NCBI GenBank assembly: GCA_003640385.1
Contig: RCAB01000012.1
Span: forward strand, 372,001 to 436,000
DNA: 64,000 bases
Reading direction: 5' to 3'
From: Setaria digitata
Lineage: Eukaryota > Nematoda > Chromadorea > Rhabditida > Setariidae
Below are positions 43,801 to 55,051 of this stretch, piece after piece (the first letter of the stretch is position 1; the number at the start of each line of letters is the position of its first letter). Both the position numbers and the translations under genes were made by a program. The notes under the pieces were generated by a model, which did not search any database, had not been told where the DNA came from, and worked only from the letters and a program-made list of their open reading frames with translations.

Positions 43801-46415
43801 ACTATGTGTGTTATCGTTACAGGAGTTCCTTGATTATAACTTTTACTCGTTAATTTGTTCACCTAATTTTTTTTTTTTTTTTTTTTTTCATTAAAATCGC
43901 TCAGCTATTGCAGAAATTATGCTGGTGACGATGCTTTGTTAGAGAAAGCTCGAGCTAACTTGAATGCAATCAAAGGCCTATATTTAGAACAACGGTAAAT
44001 CCATATCATGACGTAATTTATTTTACAAGTTGCACTATTTCATATCATCCCTTCCAAAAGAATATGTTTTATTATTTGAGGAAAGATGATGATGGTAATT
44101 CATCAGTTCAGTTCGCGCAGGATATAGATCCATTGGGAAATGGAGCATGGATGTTATCCCCAATTCGTAAGGTTCTAGATGTTATGCAGAAAGATGGGTA
44201 ATAATTTTGAATAATTTCATTTGATTATAACTTCGTTTATATCGAGTTTGACATTGAAAGAAAACTTCTTTAGAAAATTTTGTGCATGTACTTTGGCATA
44301 TTTATTCGTTAACAGAATTAACTCTTTGAAGAAATAATAATGTTAATCCAAACATAATATAATTTGCGCCACTCATTCGTATACTTAGTTGCTTGTATCA
44401 TCACGACGACTCTTAGGAAAGAACTGCGTAACAAGATCTTTTAAAAATTAAATCACCGAAATAAGCATGCAAAAATATACTTCATGTGGAATGGCGTTGA
44501 AATCCTGGGATTTCACCCCTTCTATTAGGATCTTCTAGTTTTTCTTATTTAAAGTTCTGGTTCTTGTTGAATCATAAATCCGATTTTCGTCAGGTTTCTT
44601 ATTAAAGTAGTTAGAGGCTTTTCAGGAAAACAGCTGTACAAGATCTAGTGATTGTGCGACTGACGTTGTTCTGGACTTTGTTAGTTATGATAGAAAGGCC
44701 CACTTTATATTATGCTTTCTCCAGTCCCGGTGAAATTTATGTTCGCTTAGCGGAAATTTTCATGATGGGTAAGTGTCATAATTGCTGCAAGGCTTTCACT
44801 CACTCCTACTTTTGTCGTTATTTTTCTTCCGTTACCTCTGTCTCCTTCTCCTTTACTTCTTTTTTGCCGTGTGTTAAAAAACGAAAAAAAAAAAAAAAAT
44901 GAGCTTCATCAGGTCAACTTAAACTTCGATTCTTCGAAATCCCTGTAGAATTTGGTTTGTTGTATGAAGAGTACTTTTCTGGAAAATAATCGATAACATC
45001 AGTTAATAACCTGCTATATTATTGCACTAGACTTGAACGATGATGTCATTTTGTAATCTGAATATAATGCGAAGTTACTTGATTCTTTGTTTCACTTATT
45101 AGGTCCCGAAATTTTCAAAGACGAATGTGTTTCGCAATGCTTAAATCGATTTCTACATGCTTACTTAGTGCCTAAAGCTCAGAGCGGACTTATGCGCGTG
45201 ACATTAAAAGATTCTATTGCTAATTTGGATGCATTTGGACCGTTGTAAGTTTGGTTATAAAAAGCGAACTTATGAAACATTTTCATAATTCCTCGTGCAG
45301 GCACTATTTTATCAAATTTTTCGGAACAATTCTTTGCAGTTACGACGATCTCCTCCGACATTTCGAAGAATTTTCACTGGGCGATGAAAATTTCACACTA
45401 TTCATTCTACTTGGTGCCTATGCAAATCAGCGATTTTTGGATGGGTTATTGATGAAGTGTACTGTTTGGTCACAGGAGAGAAATATTGTTAGGCAGATGA
45501 TCATGAAAAAGGAATCTGGAGTTAGCTTTTTTTATTTTTAACACAAATGCTTTGATTCTTGGATTTATTATGAATATTCACTTCTGAATGACTAAATTTT
45601 TGCTTTTCATGCCTCCCACTAATTTCTTTGCTTGAAATTAAGAAAATCTTGGAATTGTTTTTGTTACACTGATCGCAGTTGCGGTTGTCTTGGTCTGGCT
45701 AATTCTTGGTAAGAAGATGCACATGGCTAGCCTTTCATCGGTGATTTTTATGTTTTCTCAAACTTATCTACTACTTTTCGAAAATTATTTTCTGCAAATG
45801 GAAGAAATGTCTGTAGGTCTTTTTATTGGATTTGCTGATTGCTTGCCGGATGAAGGACGATATAATTGTTGAGAAAAACCACTTCTCTCAGTTTGGACAG
45901 TTGCTTCATCTTTATGCTGCAGCAATTCGAAATGGTGTTATTTTGAAAGATCGTAACGAACTTATGTATGAACTCGCATTAAGTGAATTAAGATACTACA
46001 CTAACTTGCGCATGATAAAGATTTCTAATGAGAGCGTAAGTTTTTTTTCTTCTCTCATTAAAATGAATAAGAGATTAGATTATTCATTTTAATTCGTAAA
46101 ATTATTAATAAGGTGTTGATGAACAAAATATTCTCCTTGAAGATTTAGGTACTGTGAACAAATGATTTAATCCCTTTTCTGATATATATCTTTTCAAAAT
46201 AAATTTTTCTTGACTTTATTAATAGCTGCATTATCGCCACTACAGTAATCTAGAAATACAACATAACTAACCTTTAGAAAGGAATTTGGTTATTCAACCT
46301 TGAACGCAAAAAGTCTCTTATTCTTCAGGATATGGAGTCAGCGAAAGAATATGAAACTTTGGTGTGTACACTTCGGCAGTCTTTAGCCGGATGCTTAGAT
46401 TTTCAATTGAAGTAA
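40840..46415 (+). CDS. RPAP1: RNA polymerase II-associated protein 1
   Basis: RPAP1 helps assemble RNA polymerase II and move it to the nucleus. Fifteen exons in consistent phase: 40840-40911, 41161-41340, 41597-41712, 41877-41974, 42110-42262, 42384-42461, 43060-43256, 43524-43660, 43905-43994, 44081-44197, 44626-44768, 45103-45244, 45301-45520, 45817-46035 and 46329-46415; 682 residues. Seen: N-terminal EEDLLRMQEE; the RPAP1_N block ENLERIGKMSKQEIEKAKQE followed by FDPKILDFLRNR; a helical middle with GNGAWMLSPIRKVLD; and the C-terminal domain with DLLRHFEEFSLGDENFTLF and GQLLHLYAAAIRNGVI. It is about half the length of human RPAP1, with the central repeat region reduced. Exon 6 uses a weak donor (CCGA, GTTCGA) chosen by phase. 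A poly-T run of 20 bases or more forms the pyrimidine tract before exon 9. Confidence 0.9.
43367..43392 (+). repeat. Poly-T run in an RPAP1 intron
   Basis: A T-rich run in the intron between the exons ending at 43256 and starting at 43524. A second, longer run at about 43868-43889 precedes the next exon's acceptor. Confidence 0.8.
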
Positions 46416-46661
46416 ATAATTTTCGTGTGTTTGTTTATTCTTGTTTGTTTTATTTAATTCATAGTTCTCATCACTTGTGAATAACCGTAGCAATGATTAT
46501 TTGCATATGCATTGCTAAAATTTCCATTATATGACCGTTGCATGTTTGCATACATTTTGATTATAGAGGGCAATAAAAGATTTGTCTGAGTTTCAGATTT
46601 ATATTTCAGAAGCTTTTGATTTTAATTTACTTAATTTTCCTCAGGGAGAAGCAGGAAAATG

Positions 46662-46664
<3 letters not shown>

Positions 46665-46707
<43 letters not shown>
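46665..46707 (+). repeat. 43-base poly-T homopolymer
   Basis: Uninterrupted T from 46665 to 46707, between the RPAP1 stop and the inhibitor-2 start. It is followed directly by ATAG, so it could act as a polypyrimidine tract for a 5' exon at 46712-46798. The true length may differ because homopolymers assemble poorly. Confidence 0.9.
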
Positions 46708-46711
<4 letters not shown>

Positions 46712-46947
46712 GGGACAATCCTCAGAAGATTTTGAATTTTTCCTACGTTCTCAGAAAGAAAAAAAAAGAGCAATAGTAGATATGAATTTATTCAGAAGGT
46801 AAGAAGTATGCAAATTTTTATGGCAGGGAACTTCATTTTAACAGTGGATTGGGAGAAAAGTATGGCATTGCTATAGTTCTTGTTGTACTGAGAAGTGGTT
46901 GGTCTAAAAGAAAGAAGAATTCGGCGAATCTATTGAAATTCAGCTTA

Positions 46948-48343
46948 ATGACAAAAACGATGAGAAGTGCAATGACTTCGTCCGCACGTGCTGCTTCCAG
47001 CGGAAGTAGTCCAACTGATTCTACTTCTAAATGTGCGGCGACTATTAAGTAAGTGCAACACGTTTAAACTATTCCCAACTGAAATAGCTGTTAGTAGAAG
47101 TAGAGTGACTGGAAGGGCTTAATTGAAAGAAAAAGTTCCTAGTATGATAGGAATATTTCAGATTGCGATTGCTGGTTAGTTTACTTGTGATGATAACCAT
47201 GGGTACTTTATGCCAACTGTGCCAAATAATTTGCACATCAGGAAACAGCACATCGAAAGTCGCTGGTCTTTTGGTTTTATTCACTGCATTTTTTGGACAT
47301 GTGTGGATGAGTATACATTCCTGTGCTTTAACCAGGTTGTGAGCTAGTCATTATAATTAATGGACTATACAATTAACTGCACAAGCATGTTTAGGTTGTA
47401 CTTACACCATCGATCCTTCGTAACGGATTCGATAAAAATAAGCATCTTTTTCATACTTATTTAATTTCTTGTAAATAATGGGGAATTTAGATGCGTTGGA
47501 AGGATTGACTCTTCTTTGTTTTAAGAAATTTGATAGCAAAGTATTAGAATGGTAGAATTTCAGAGCTCGAAAAGCCTTTTTCGATGAATCAAATGTGTTG
47601 GAAACATATCAACCACGGGCAAGAACGATGGGACATTTATTTTGTGTACGTTGAAATTACAGGCTATACAAGGGCGCAAGTAGTTGTTAGATACAACTGT
47701 TTTTTGTCATTGTAACAAACTTTCTAAGGGAAACATTGTAATATGAATCTACCGAAATATTTCATCTATTTAGTGATATGATATAGGATAGTATTCGTAG
47801 ATCCGTAGATTTTTTCATTAGAAGTGATTAGCACCTCTCAGTTTATTCTAAATTTCTTCCTTCTTATTACTCCTAAGATCCATTAATGTATTACTACGTT
47901 ATAAAGCCGGAACCACCAACACCAGCACCAACAGTAAAGTTTTCGGAAAATATTGATGATAATAAAGCGAAGCATTCGGCAGAAGAAAATGCTGCATTCA
48001 ATGCCTTGCGAGACTCGGTTTGTTCGACTTTGAAATCCAATGAATCATTGAAAACTTGGATCTATCATACCTTCCTTTGTTTCTTACGAAATATTGTAAA
48101 GCACAAGCTTCACTCATTTTGCAGCATTATGCAAATATGTTTGAGTATGCCATGAAAATGCAAAAAGAGATGCAAGCAATAGAGAAAGGTAGTAATCAGT
48201 CTGGGACAACAAACTTATCACCGACCGAAACATCAACACAAGTTTCTCAGTCAATTAATGAACAATCGCCATCAAGCGGCTCATCATCGGATCGGAATGT
48301 GTCTGATAAATCATCATCGGAAAATAAAGAAATGTCCATTTAA
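46948..48343 (+). CDS. PPP1R2: Protein phosphatase 1 inhibitor-2-like protein
   Basis: Four exons in phase: 46948-47048, 47564-47643, 47878-48017 and 48125-48343; 179 residues. Inhibitor-2 binds and regulates protein phosphatase 1 (szy-2 in C. elegans). Seen: RKAFFDESNVLETYQP, which parallels human KWDEMNILATYHP; GHLF then VIKPEPPTPAP, parallel to the EP-TPY stretch; an acidic, disordered middle; FNALRDSHYANMFEYA, where F-x6-HY spacing equals the human segment whose HY sits in the PP1 active site; and a Ser-rich tail. The N-terminal KGILK motif is not in this model. An in-frame open segment upstream (46845-46947, joined to 46782-46798) includes NLLKFS and may extend the protein. The chosen ATG follows an ATTCAG acceptor by four bases. 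It lies 533 bases after RPAP1, so an operon is possible. Confidence 0.75.
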
Positions 48344-48633
48344 ACAACATTACTTCAAATGCAGTTCAATTCAAAATTAAATCAACTAAAATTTTCAAAA
48401 GACAAATTTAAGGACACCATTTGCTGTCCAATTTTTGTCCAATTACTAACAAAATTGAGGAGAACAGCAAGATGGTTTTTGAAACCTAAACTTCATTTTG
48501 AAGAAATTGAAGGAATATAGCCTTCAAATACGTACATATTAATTACATTGGCCGTCACATTGCCAATGGTTTGAAAGTTGAAACCATATAGTATAAGTTC
48601 ATCAATTCATTTCTGCACTTATTATAACTTCTA

Positions 48634-48639
48634 AATAAA
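48634..48639 (+). terminator. Poly(A) signal after inhibitor-2 gene
   Basis: AATAAA about 290 bases after the stop codon. Confidence 0.4.
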
Positions 48640-49865
48640 AAATGTGTGTCACTGAAGATTCATTCGTCATTTTGAAGACTTGGAATAAATAACGCTATTA
48701 CTCAATCCCCCATGGCTTTGTAATGATAACAATTAGTTAAAACGTCGGAATTCTGGTCAATGTATCTTCTACCAAATCATGTTAACATTGATTTATAAAT
48801 TACAAAACTTGATGATTGATGGGTTCGTAAAATAATCCTGCCTGATCTTCATTCACTTAGTAAATTTCAATTTAGAATTAAGAAAAATATTTCACACAAA
48901 CGAAATGCAAAAAAAGGAAGAGCTGTTTACCGTCCAAGATTTCAATAACTTTTGATTCTGTAATTACTAAATTAAGAATCTTGACACCAACGAAACGAGC
49001 AGAAGTATTCAAGCAAAATAACTGTTGTGAAAATAGTGGTTAGTTCTGACCCCATAAAGTTCTCTAATATTCATTTGATGATTTTGATATCCAATTCATT
49101 CGATAATGCGCCAGGAAATTTTATGATACAACTTCAGTAAGTCCGTCTCACCTCGTCAAGTATTACCCCTTCTACATTTGCATTTTTTAAGACATATGAC
49201 CTAAAGAAACCAACGCTTTCTGCAACCGATTCAGCCCTTGGGATTTATATCTATTCACGCTCTATCATCTGTTCATGTTGAAATATTCACATAAAAATGT
49301 GCATGATTTGATGCATTATTCATGCCATCTTTTTCAAAATTGATAAACTTCGCCCCCTGAAGCCAAAATCCCCACTGAAATGAACCTAGTTAAGCAACTT
49401 TACAAAATTATTGGTTCAGAACATGCAATCATTATACCCTGACATTTTATGACACTGAATTTGGATATTTTAAGTAGACAGTTCAATTCTAAACAAGCTA
49501 AAGTGACCAAATATCTTATTCCAGAACAAACCGCTTCTTTTTAAAGCTTGACAAAATACTGGAAACGCTCCATAACACAACTGATATCTCTTCTACCAGC
49601 CTGTTGCAGGTTGCTTCTTAAAAAAAAGCATGAAAAGTAATTCGTTGGTTTAGCTATACCCCGCTATCAGTTGAAGCTAAAATTACACTACGGTCTAGTA
49701 AACCTTCAAATGATTTTGAATCTTAATTATTTTTAGTCCAGCTAGAATCTAGGTTCTAAGTAGCATCAAATTCATTTTATGAACTATTTAACGAACAACA
49801 GATTACAACTTTCTTAAAATATTCCATACTTTACCTTAATTAAATGAAATTGAAGTATGATAGTG

Positions 49866-49871
49866 TTTATT
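49866..49871 (-). terminator. Poly(A) signal of PEX12
   Basis: AATAAA on the minus strand, 47 bases after the PEX12 stop. Confidence 0.55.
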
Positions 49872-49917
49872 AGGCAGAAGGTACAATATCAAAACACTGT
49901 GGAACTGAAAAAGGAAA

Positions 49918-52828
49918 CTAAGGTGACAGTACAAAAATCTTGATCAAGTCATCCACATTTGCCGGCAAACTCGTAACTGGACAGTGCTTTTCTCGTTCCA
50001 CGTAGGAATATATACATCCATAACAGAAAACATACCCAGAAACAGCAAGCACCTGATTAGAAATAAATCTTTCGTCATTATTACTAACAAAGTAATCATT
50101 AGAATCCCTTATCTGACCTTGATTCAGAGTCATGGAATAAATAACACTGCTTCCTAATCTCTTAAGCACAAACATTTTTTAAAAAATTTTCAACGATCAT
50201 TGTAAAAGAATGCTCCTTTGCATATTTCATAAAGCCGCGTAATTTCCACATGCACCTCTTATATCTGCTAAGAACAATGAAGTAAAAGTCAACATGTAGC
50301 CAAACAACCATTTCGAAATTAAACATATACCGTATCATTCGTACGCTGTTGCAAGCACAAAGGACATTTGTTCGTGTCCAGCAGTAATATAGTACTTTCT
50401 CGCAGTTTCTAGAAAGCCAAATAATATAGACATAACGACTCTCACAAATTCAATTGCAAAGGGAGTGATTTCGATGTAGTATATTTTTTTTTTTGATTAT
50501 CTAAGAAGAGCTTGACTACAAAACCGTTATATGAATGGATTTATTTAGGTATAACTTTTGTAGGAAATGCGGCTAGATATGATATTATGTTACAGTATTA
50601 TAAGATGGATTACAGAAACTCTGCAAAATTTTAAGACTACCTTATGAGGTGCTGGTGGATACCTAAAATTTCTCTTCCTTTGTTCCATTCGAAAATTCAC
50701 TCCAGTATCGCTGTTATAATAGAAATCCAGAAACTGGATAAAATAAAGGCCAAAAGTTATGCACCGAGTAAGAAGACTAATTAAAATAGTTAGTACCTGC
50801 CAAGACTTCCTGAAACGTTGTTATTTACCATGAAAACATTTGAATGAACATGCAGAAAAAACCCGCCAATAACAGTGTATCTGCAACAAAAAATGGTACT
50901 TAAAAAGGAGCAAAATAAGATGAAAAATGATACTTTTTATTTAGTTCGCCAAAAGACATCAAATCAACTTGAGTGATCTTCTCCAAATGTACGTTTGCAA
51001 AAATTAATTCCGGTGAGTGCGCAGTACATAGCGATAAAAGGTATGCAATTTTAAGAAGGAATGCCCAGGAAGAAAATAAGATTTTGAGCCATGGGTAATA
51101 ACTGATGATAATGCGAATCAATGGGATATGCTAAAATTATATATTTGAATTGGCGTATGAGATATAAGGAAAATAATAAAATGGTAAGTGGACTAACAGT
51201 TTTATCTTTAGGGTTTTCATGTTTAAAAGGTCAGAGCATTGCGGATATTTTTAGAATAAGACTCACCCCTGAATCACTTATGCCCACATAAGTTAGCAAC
51301 AATGAGTGGAACTTCTCTAATTTTTTCATAATATATGGCCATCCAACCTACAAAACAGTTTCTTTCCAAATCTCTTTTGTAACGTGAATTTTAGAAAAGA
51401 CGAAAAACTGAAATATTTTGACTAACATTGTGAGATTCAGCAGTGATATATATTTCTTTCCCAAACAGTTAAGACTACAAAATTATATGCAGTGATTTTA
51501 AAAGTGAAATTCTAACTTACTGAATACCTACAACCTACTCTGGAATTAAAACGGAGAAATGAGGTTGAAATTAAATTATTTTCTTAAATAGATGGCTCTA
51601 CATACTAAAAAGTGATGTACAAAACAGCTACAATCTGCAATTACATTTTTTTTTTTTGCCAAGACTTTAATTATATTGTGAGTGTCACTGGATATTAATT
51701 AATGAAATGAAGTAATTTGAAGTGTTCAATCTTGTTTCGCACCTCGAAATCTTGTTACCATAGCTACAAATAAATGAATTTAATCTATATCGAAGCAACA
51801 TTTCTTTCTTTACACACTGCAACTAAAATTTTTGATAAAACTTCGGTTTAAATGACTCATGAGGAATATTTGCAAATAACTTGAAATACTTCGAATATAA
51901 CTTACAAGCATGAATAAGGAGCGTAGCTTCGGGAATCCTGTCGAGGCTGACTTACAGGTACCATTAATTACTCGTTTCATACCATAAAAGTTTTCGGTAA
52001 GCGAACCACCTCAACAACATTAAAGTTAAGGGAAATCCCCCTCAATCTTTAATACAGCAATTCGAAATTCTCAAATAATGGAGTCAAATCAAGAATCAGT
52101 ATATAAATTGACTACAACTAGTTATTAACAACTGACCCTTAATATCAGCCATATTTGCCAGCTACGCAATTCTTGCTACTTCAATTTAAATGGTTATATA
52201 AAATCTGCACTTATTTATTCGTAAATATGCTTTCAAGAAAAAGTGTAAAGAAAACTAACCATATCTTTTCAAATAGAAACTTTCTACAACCAAGTCAACG
52301 GCTGCATATATTTCATCGTACCATTTCCATAGCACTCTGTATCGTGAAGGATTGGATTCATGCAGGTACTTCAAATTACCTGTTTGTCTTACTTTGAATC
52401 AAGACGGATCACTAAGTTTACTTCAGGCACTAGTCTCAGGAATTTAAAAACTATTTAAGGATGCAGTTATTGTCTGTCGATCTTGAAACTAAATAAAAGT
52501 TTTTTCCCAAAGTTAGACATATAAGCATTATCGATAAAGAACTAAACATTAATGAAAAGATTTCATGCAAAAGTCACTTTACATTCCTTACATACATAAT
52601 ATTTCGACACCATTCGTCAGCTCTAAGCAATTATCAGTCCATGAAAATATTTTCTGCTTTATAAAAGAATTGATGAAGAGCCATGAAGACTGGCAACAAG
52701 CATCCTACCTTCGCAATATGACGAACCGCTTGCTGGATGGAAGTTGAGAGACCGTCCTGTGCGATTAGTTCAAATATCGAAGGTTGACCAGCACTAACCA
52801 TTTGATTCATGATTTCCTTGTTGCTCAT
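49918..52828 (-). CDS. PEX12: Peroxin-12, RING peroxisome import ligase subunit
   Basis: Nine exons (minus): 52828-52709, 52368-52260, 52009-51906, 51347-51267, 51130-50934, 50880-50850, 50733-50641, 50408-50331 and 50052-49918; phases agree, 315 residues (human 359). PEX12 forms with PEX2 and PEX10 the membrane ubiquitin ligase that recycles the import receptor PEX5. Seen: N-terminal GQPSIFELIAQDGL; ESNPSRYRVLWKWYDEIY; ENFYGMKRV; hydrophobic membrane segments; FLDFYYNSD; and the RING-like end CPLC, GYVFCYGC, HCPVTS. As in other PEX12 proteins the RING has only part of the usual zinc ligands. Exon 6 is only 31 bases; it was placed because it restores phase and gives FFLH-FLDFYY, matching the human FFLQFLEWWY. 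An in-frame GTG at 52840 was rejected as the start; the ATG at 52828 follows a TAAATAG acceptor. Confidence 0.92.
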
Positions 52829-52873
52829 GAAATCCTTCACCTATTTAACCCAAAATTGAATGGACTCCCGGCC

Positions 52874-53020
52874 TTACAAAGTTCCATCCTCATCAAAAAC
52901 TTCAATTAAATAATCATCCCCAACACATATATTACTGTGGCGCTGTCGAGAAACCGTGCAAATGAAGTAAGTCACATCATCGTTGGAAATACGAAAAAAA
53001 ATAATAGAACTAAATGGCAT
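52874..53020 (-). CDS. 48-residue ORF just upstream of PEX12
   Basis: Complete ATG-to-stop frame on the minus strand, ending 45 bases before the PEX12 ATG. The peptide (MPFS to VFDEDGTL, with CTVSRQRH and VGDDYLIEVFD in the middle) looks less like random AT-rich translation than other small frames: it is rich in Asp, Arg and Val. I do not recognise it. It could be the last exon of an unseen gene, a small protein in an operon with PEX12 and the BTB gene, or an upstream ORF on the PEX12 message. No clear acceptor precedes its ATG. Confidence 0.35.
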   Translation of the reverse strand: MPFSSIIFFRISNDDVTYFICTVSRQRHSNICVGDDYLIEVFDEDGTL

Positions 53021-53226
53021 GAATTTTTGTCGAGATACATTATAACAATTAAGCCAGCACATCAGATCAGTTTTCAAATTAAATGCACAACAATAACAAT
53101 ACATGAGCACAATATCAATATTATACTAACAACTTGCTCTCTCTTACAAAAATATAACTAATATAGTAACACAACTTCGAAAAAGACAAATCACTAATCA
53201 TTCATCTCATATATACCTTACTCATA

Positions 53227-53435
53227 TCTAACCACCATGCACCAGCCTCAAATTAATAAACATATACAGATGAAAGCGTAGTCTTTTAATTTAACCTGAA
53301 ATGAAATATTCCTCTTGCAAGGGTAAATANTTCTAACCACCATGCACCAGCCTCAAATTAATAAACATATACAGATGAAACGCGTAGTCTTTTAATTTAA
53401 CCTGAAATGAAATATTCCTCTTGCAAGGGTAAATA
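53227..53435. repeat. About 103-base direct duplication around a single N
   Basis: Positions 53227-53329 and 53332-53435 are the same sequence except for one inserted base (GAAAGCG versus GAAACGCG), separated by the N at 53330. Like the pair at 15718, this looks like unmerged contig ends. It lies in the 3' flank of the BTB gene, so no coding exon is affected. Confidence 0.85.
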
Positions 53436-53500
53436 AATAATTATGCACGTTTAAAATCTGTACAAAAAGCAAATTCACGAAATAATTTACAATCAAAATT

Positions 53501-55003
53501 TTAATGGTTATCTCCAGTCCACTGAACAAGAAAATGTATCTCAGGAATTTGTCCTTCAAAACGACAAACATCTTCTTGATGATGAGAAAGATAACGAGAA
53601 GAACAAGAAATGTCATAGGAATTCCGGATATTCCGGAAACGAAAACAGACTTCTTCATCAAAAAGTAATGGTACTGTCACTGTTTCTGCGCCTTCCTTAC
53701 CACAATAAGTTTGTACACTATCATTCTTCTGAAATAAAATTCCAAATGTCAAACATAAACGAACTAATATATAAAATAATGAAGGAATATATGATGCAAA
53801 AAATAGTTCAATATTTAATTTAACCACACTTATTAAAATTTTACAAGTGTTCGTAATCTGCCATTATTTTAGTTTCGTCTTTAATCAATAGAAACTCACT
53901 AGAAACTTCATTCCAGCAACATAAAAAATATTAGGCTGCACTGGTACTGGTTTTCTGAAACTGGCCACAACAGGCTTCATGTTACCAACTGTTCCTTGAA
54001 TGACAACACATTCCGTCGCAGATGCACAATCTGTTGTCAGGCTGCTATCTGGGACATCTGGTGAAGGTGATATCTATAAAAATGTAATTTTCAGCTAGAC
54101 GCATCGTCTCCCCACTTTACCAGCCATTCAATTATCATTATCTATAATTTTGAAATATGGAGTTTAACAAACAGAATATCACGCGTCAGACTTATAAATA
54201 ACTTGCCATCTTACATAACTTAACTAAAGATGAGTGGTAATTCCTCGCGTTAAAAGAAATTATTATTTTCGACTAATTTCTAGTTAATTAACCACGTCCT
54301 TATTTGGGAACAGAACATCGTTCAAAAAAATTGGTCTCTGTATTCCAAATTATATTTAGTGGAAGCAGTGTGACGTGATTCGAGAAACATATTCTAACTT
54401 TACTGAAATGCCATGAAACTTGGTAAACCTGAATTTCCACTTCAGTCTGCCAATCGAGAGCTGCTGAAGAATCTGTAGTTGACACATTTGGTTTTCTTGC
54501 AAATCCGAATATTCCAAAACCACTCACCAAAATTTCACGATCCACCATGAAGCTGAATAGAATAATCTGGAGTAAAATGTTTGACTTAGGCATATTAAGT
54601 CGTGAAATTACAATGAAATAAAACCACTGACCAAAACTTTTCGTCACGTTTGTTATAGTAATTAACAGACAAGACAGGGAAACGTTTTACCACATGCCGT
54701 GAACGCCCACTGCATCTTAGATCTGAAAAAAAATGTCGTGATTACGGAACTGTTACTGAATAAGACATGGTCTTTTTGTAGAAACTTTTTGAAATGATAT
54801 TCTTTTTAATTACTTAACACTTAGTTGCAACCGAAAAATAATTACTGGAACTGTCATAAAATCTTCACATATTACCAAATATTGTTTTTTTTTAAACATA
54901 GGCAAGAAACCTGTAGGATAGGAAACCGGTGGACGCGGGACTACAGTTAAGTGAAGGAATACCTGAGTAATCTCCTCACAGGTCAACAGCGATGAGGTTG
55001 CTG

Positions 55004-55051
<48 letters not shown>

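Larger units (their letters stand above)
48344..49917. other. Convergent 3' region, inhibitor-2 and PEX12
   Basis: About 1.6 kb of AT-rich sequence between two genes that read toward each other. It holds AATAAA at 48634-48639 for the plus-strand gene and its complement at 49866-49871 for PEX12. No coding exon is seen. Confidence 0.5.

Noticed and set aside
45640..45711. Membrane-helix-like frame (IVFVTLIAVAVVLVWLILG) ending in a good donor
   Set aside because: It falls in an RPAP1 intron, and joining it breaks the phase of the next exon, whereas direct joining of 45520 to 45817 keeps frame and matches the RPAP1 C-terminal domain.
52829..52840. PEX12 start at 52840
   Set aside because: The codon is GTG; the first ATG in frame is at 52828, right after an acceptor-like TAG.
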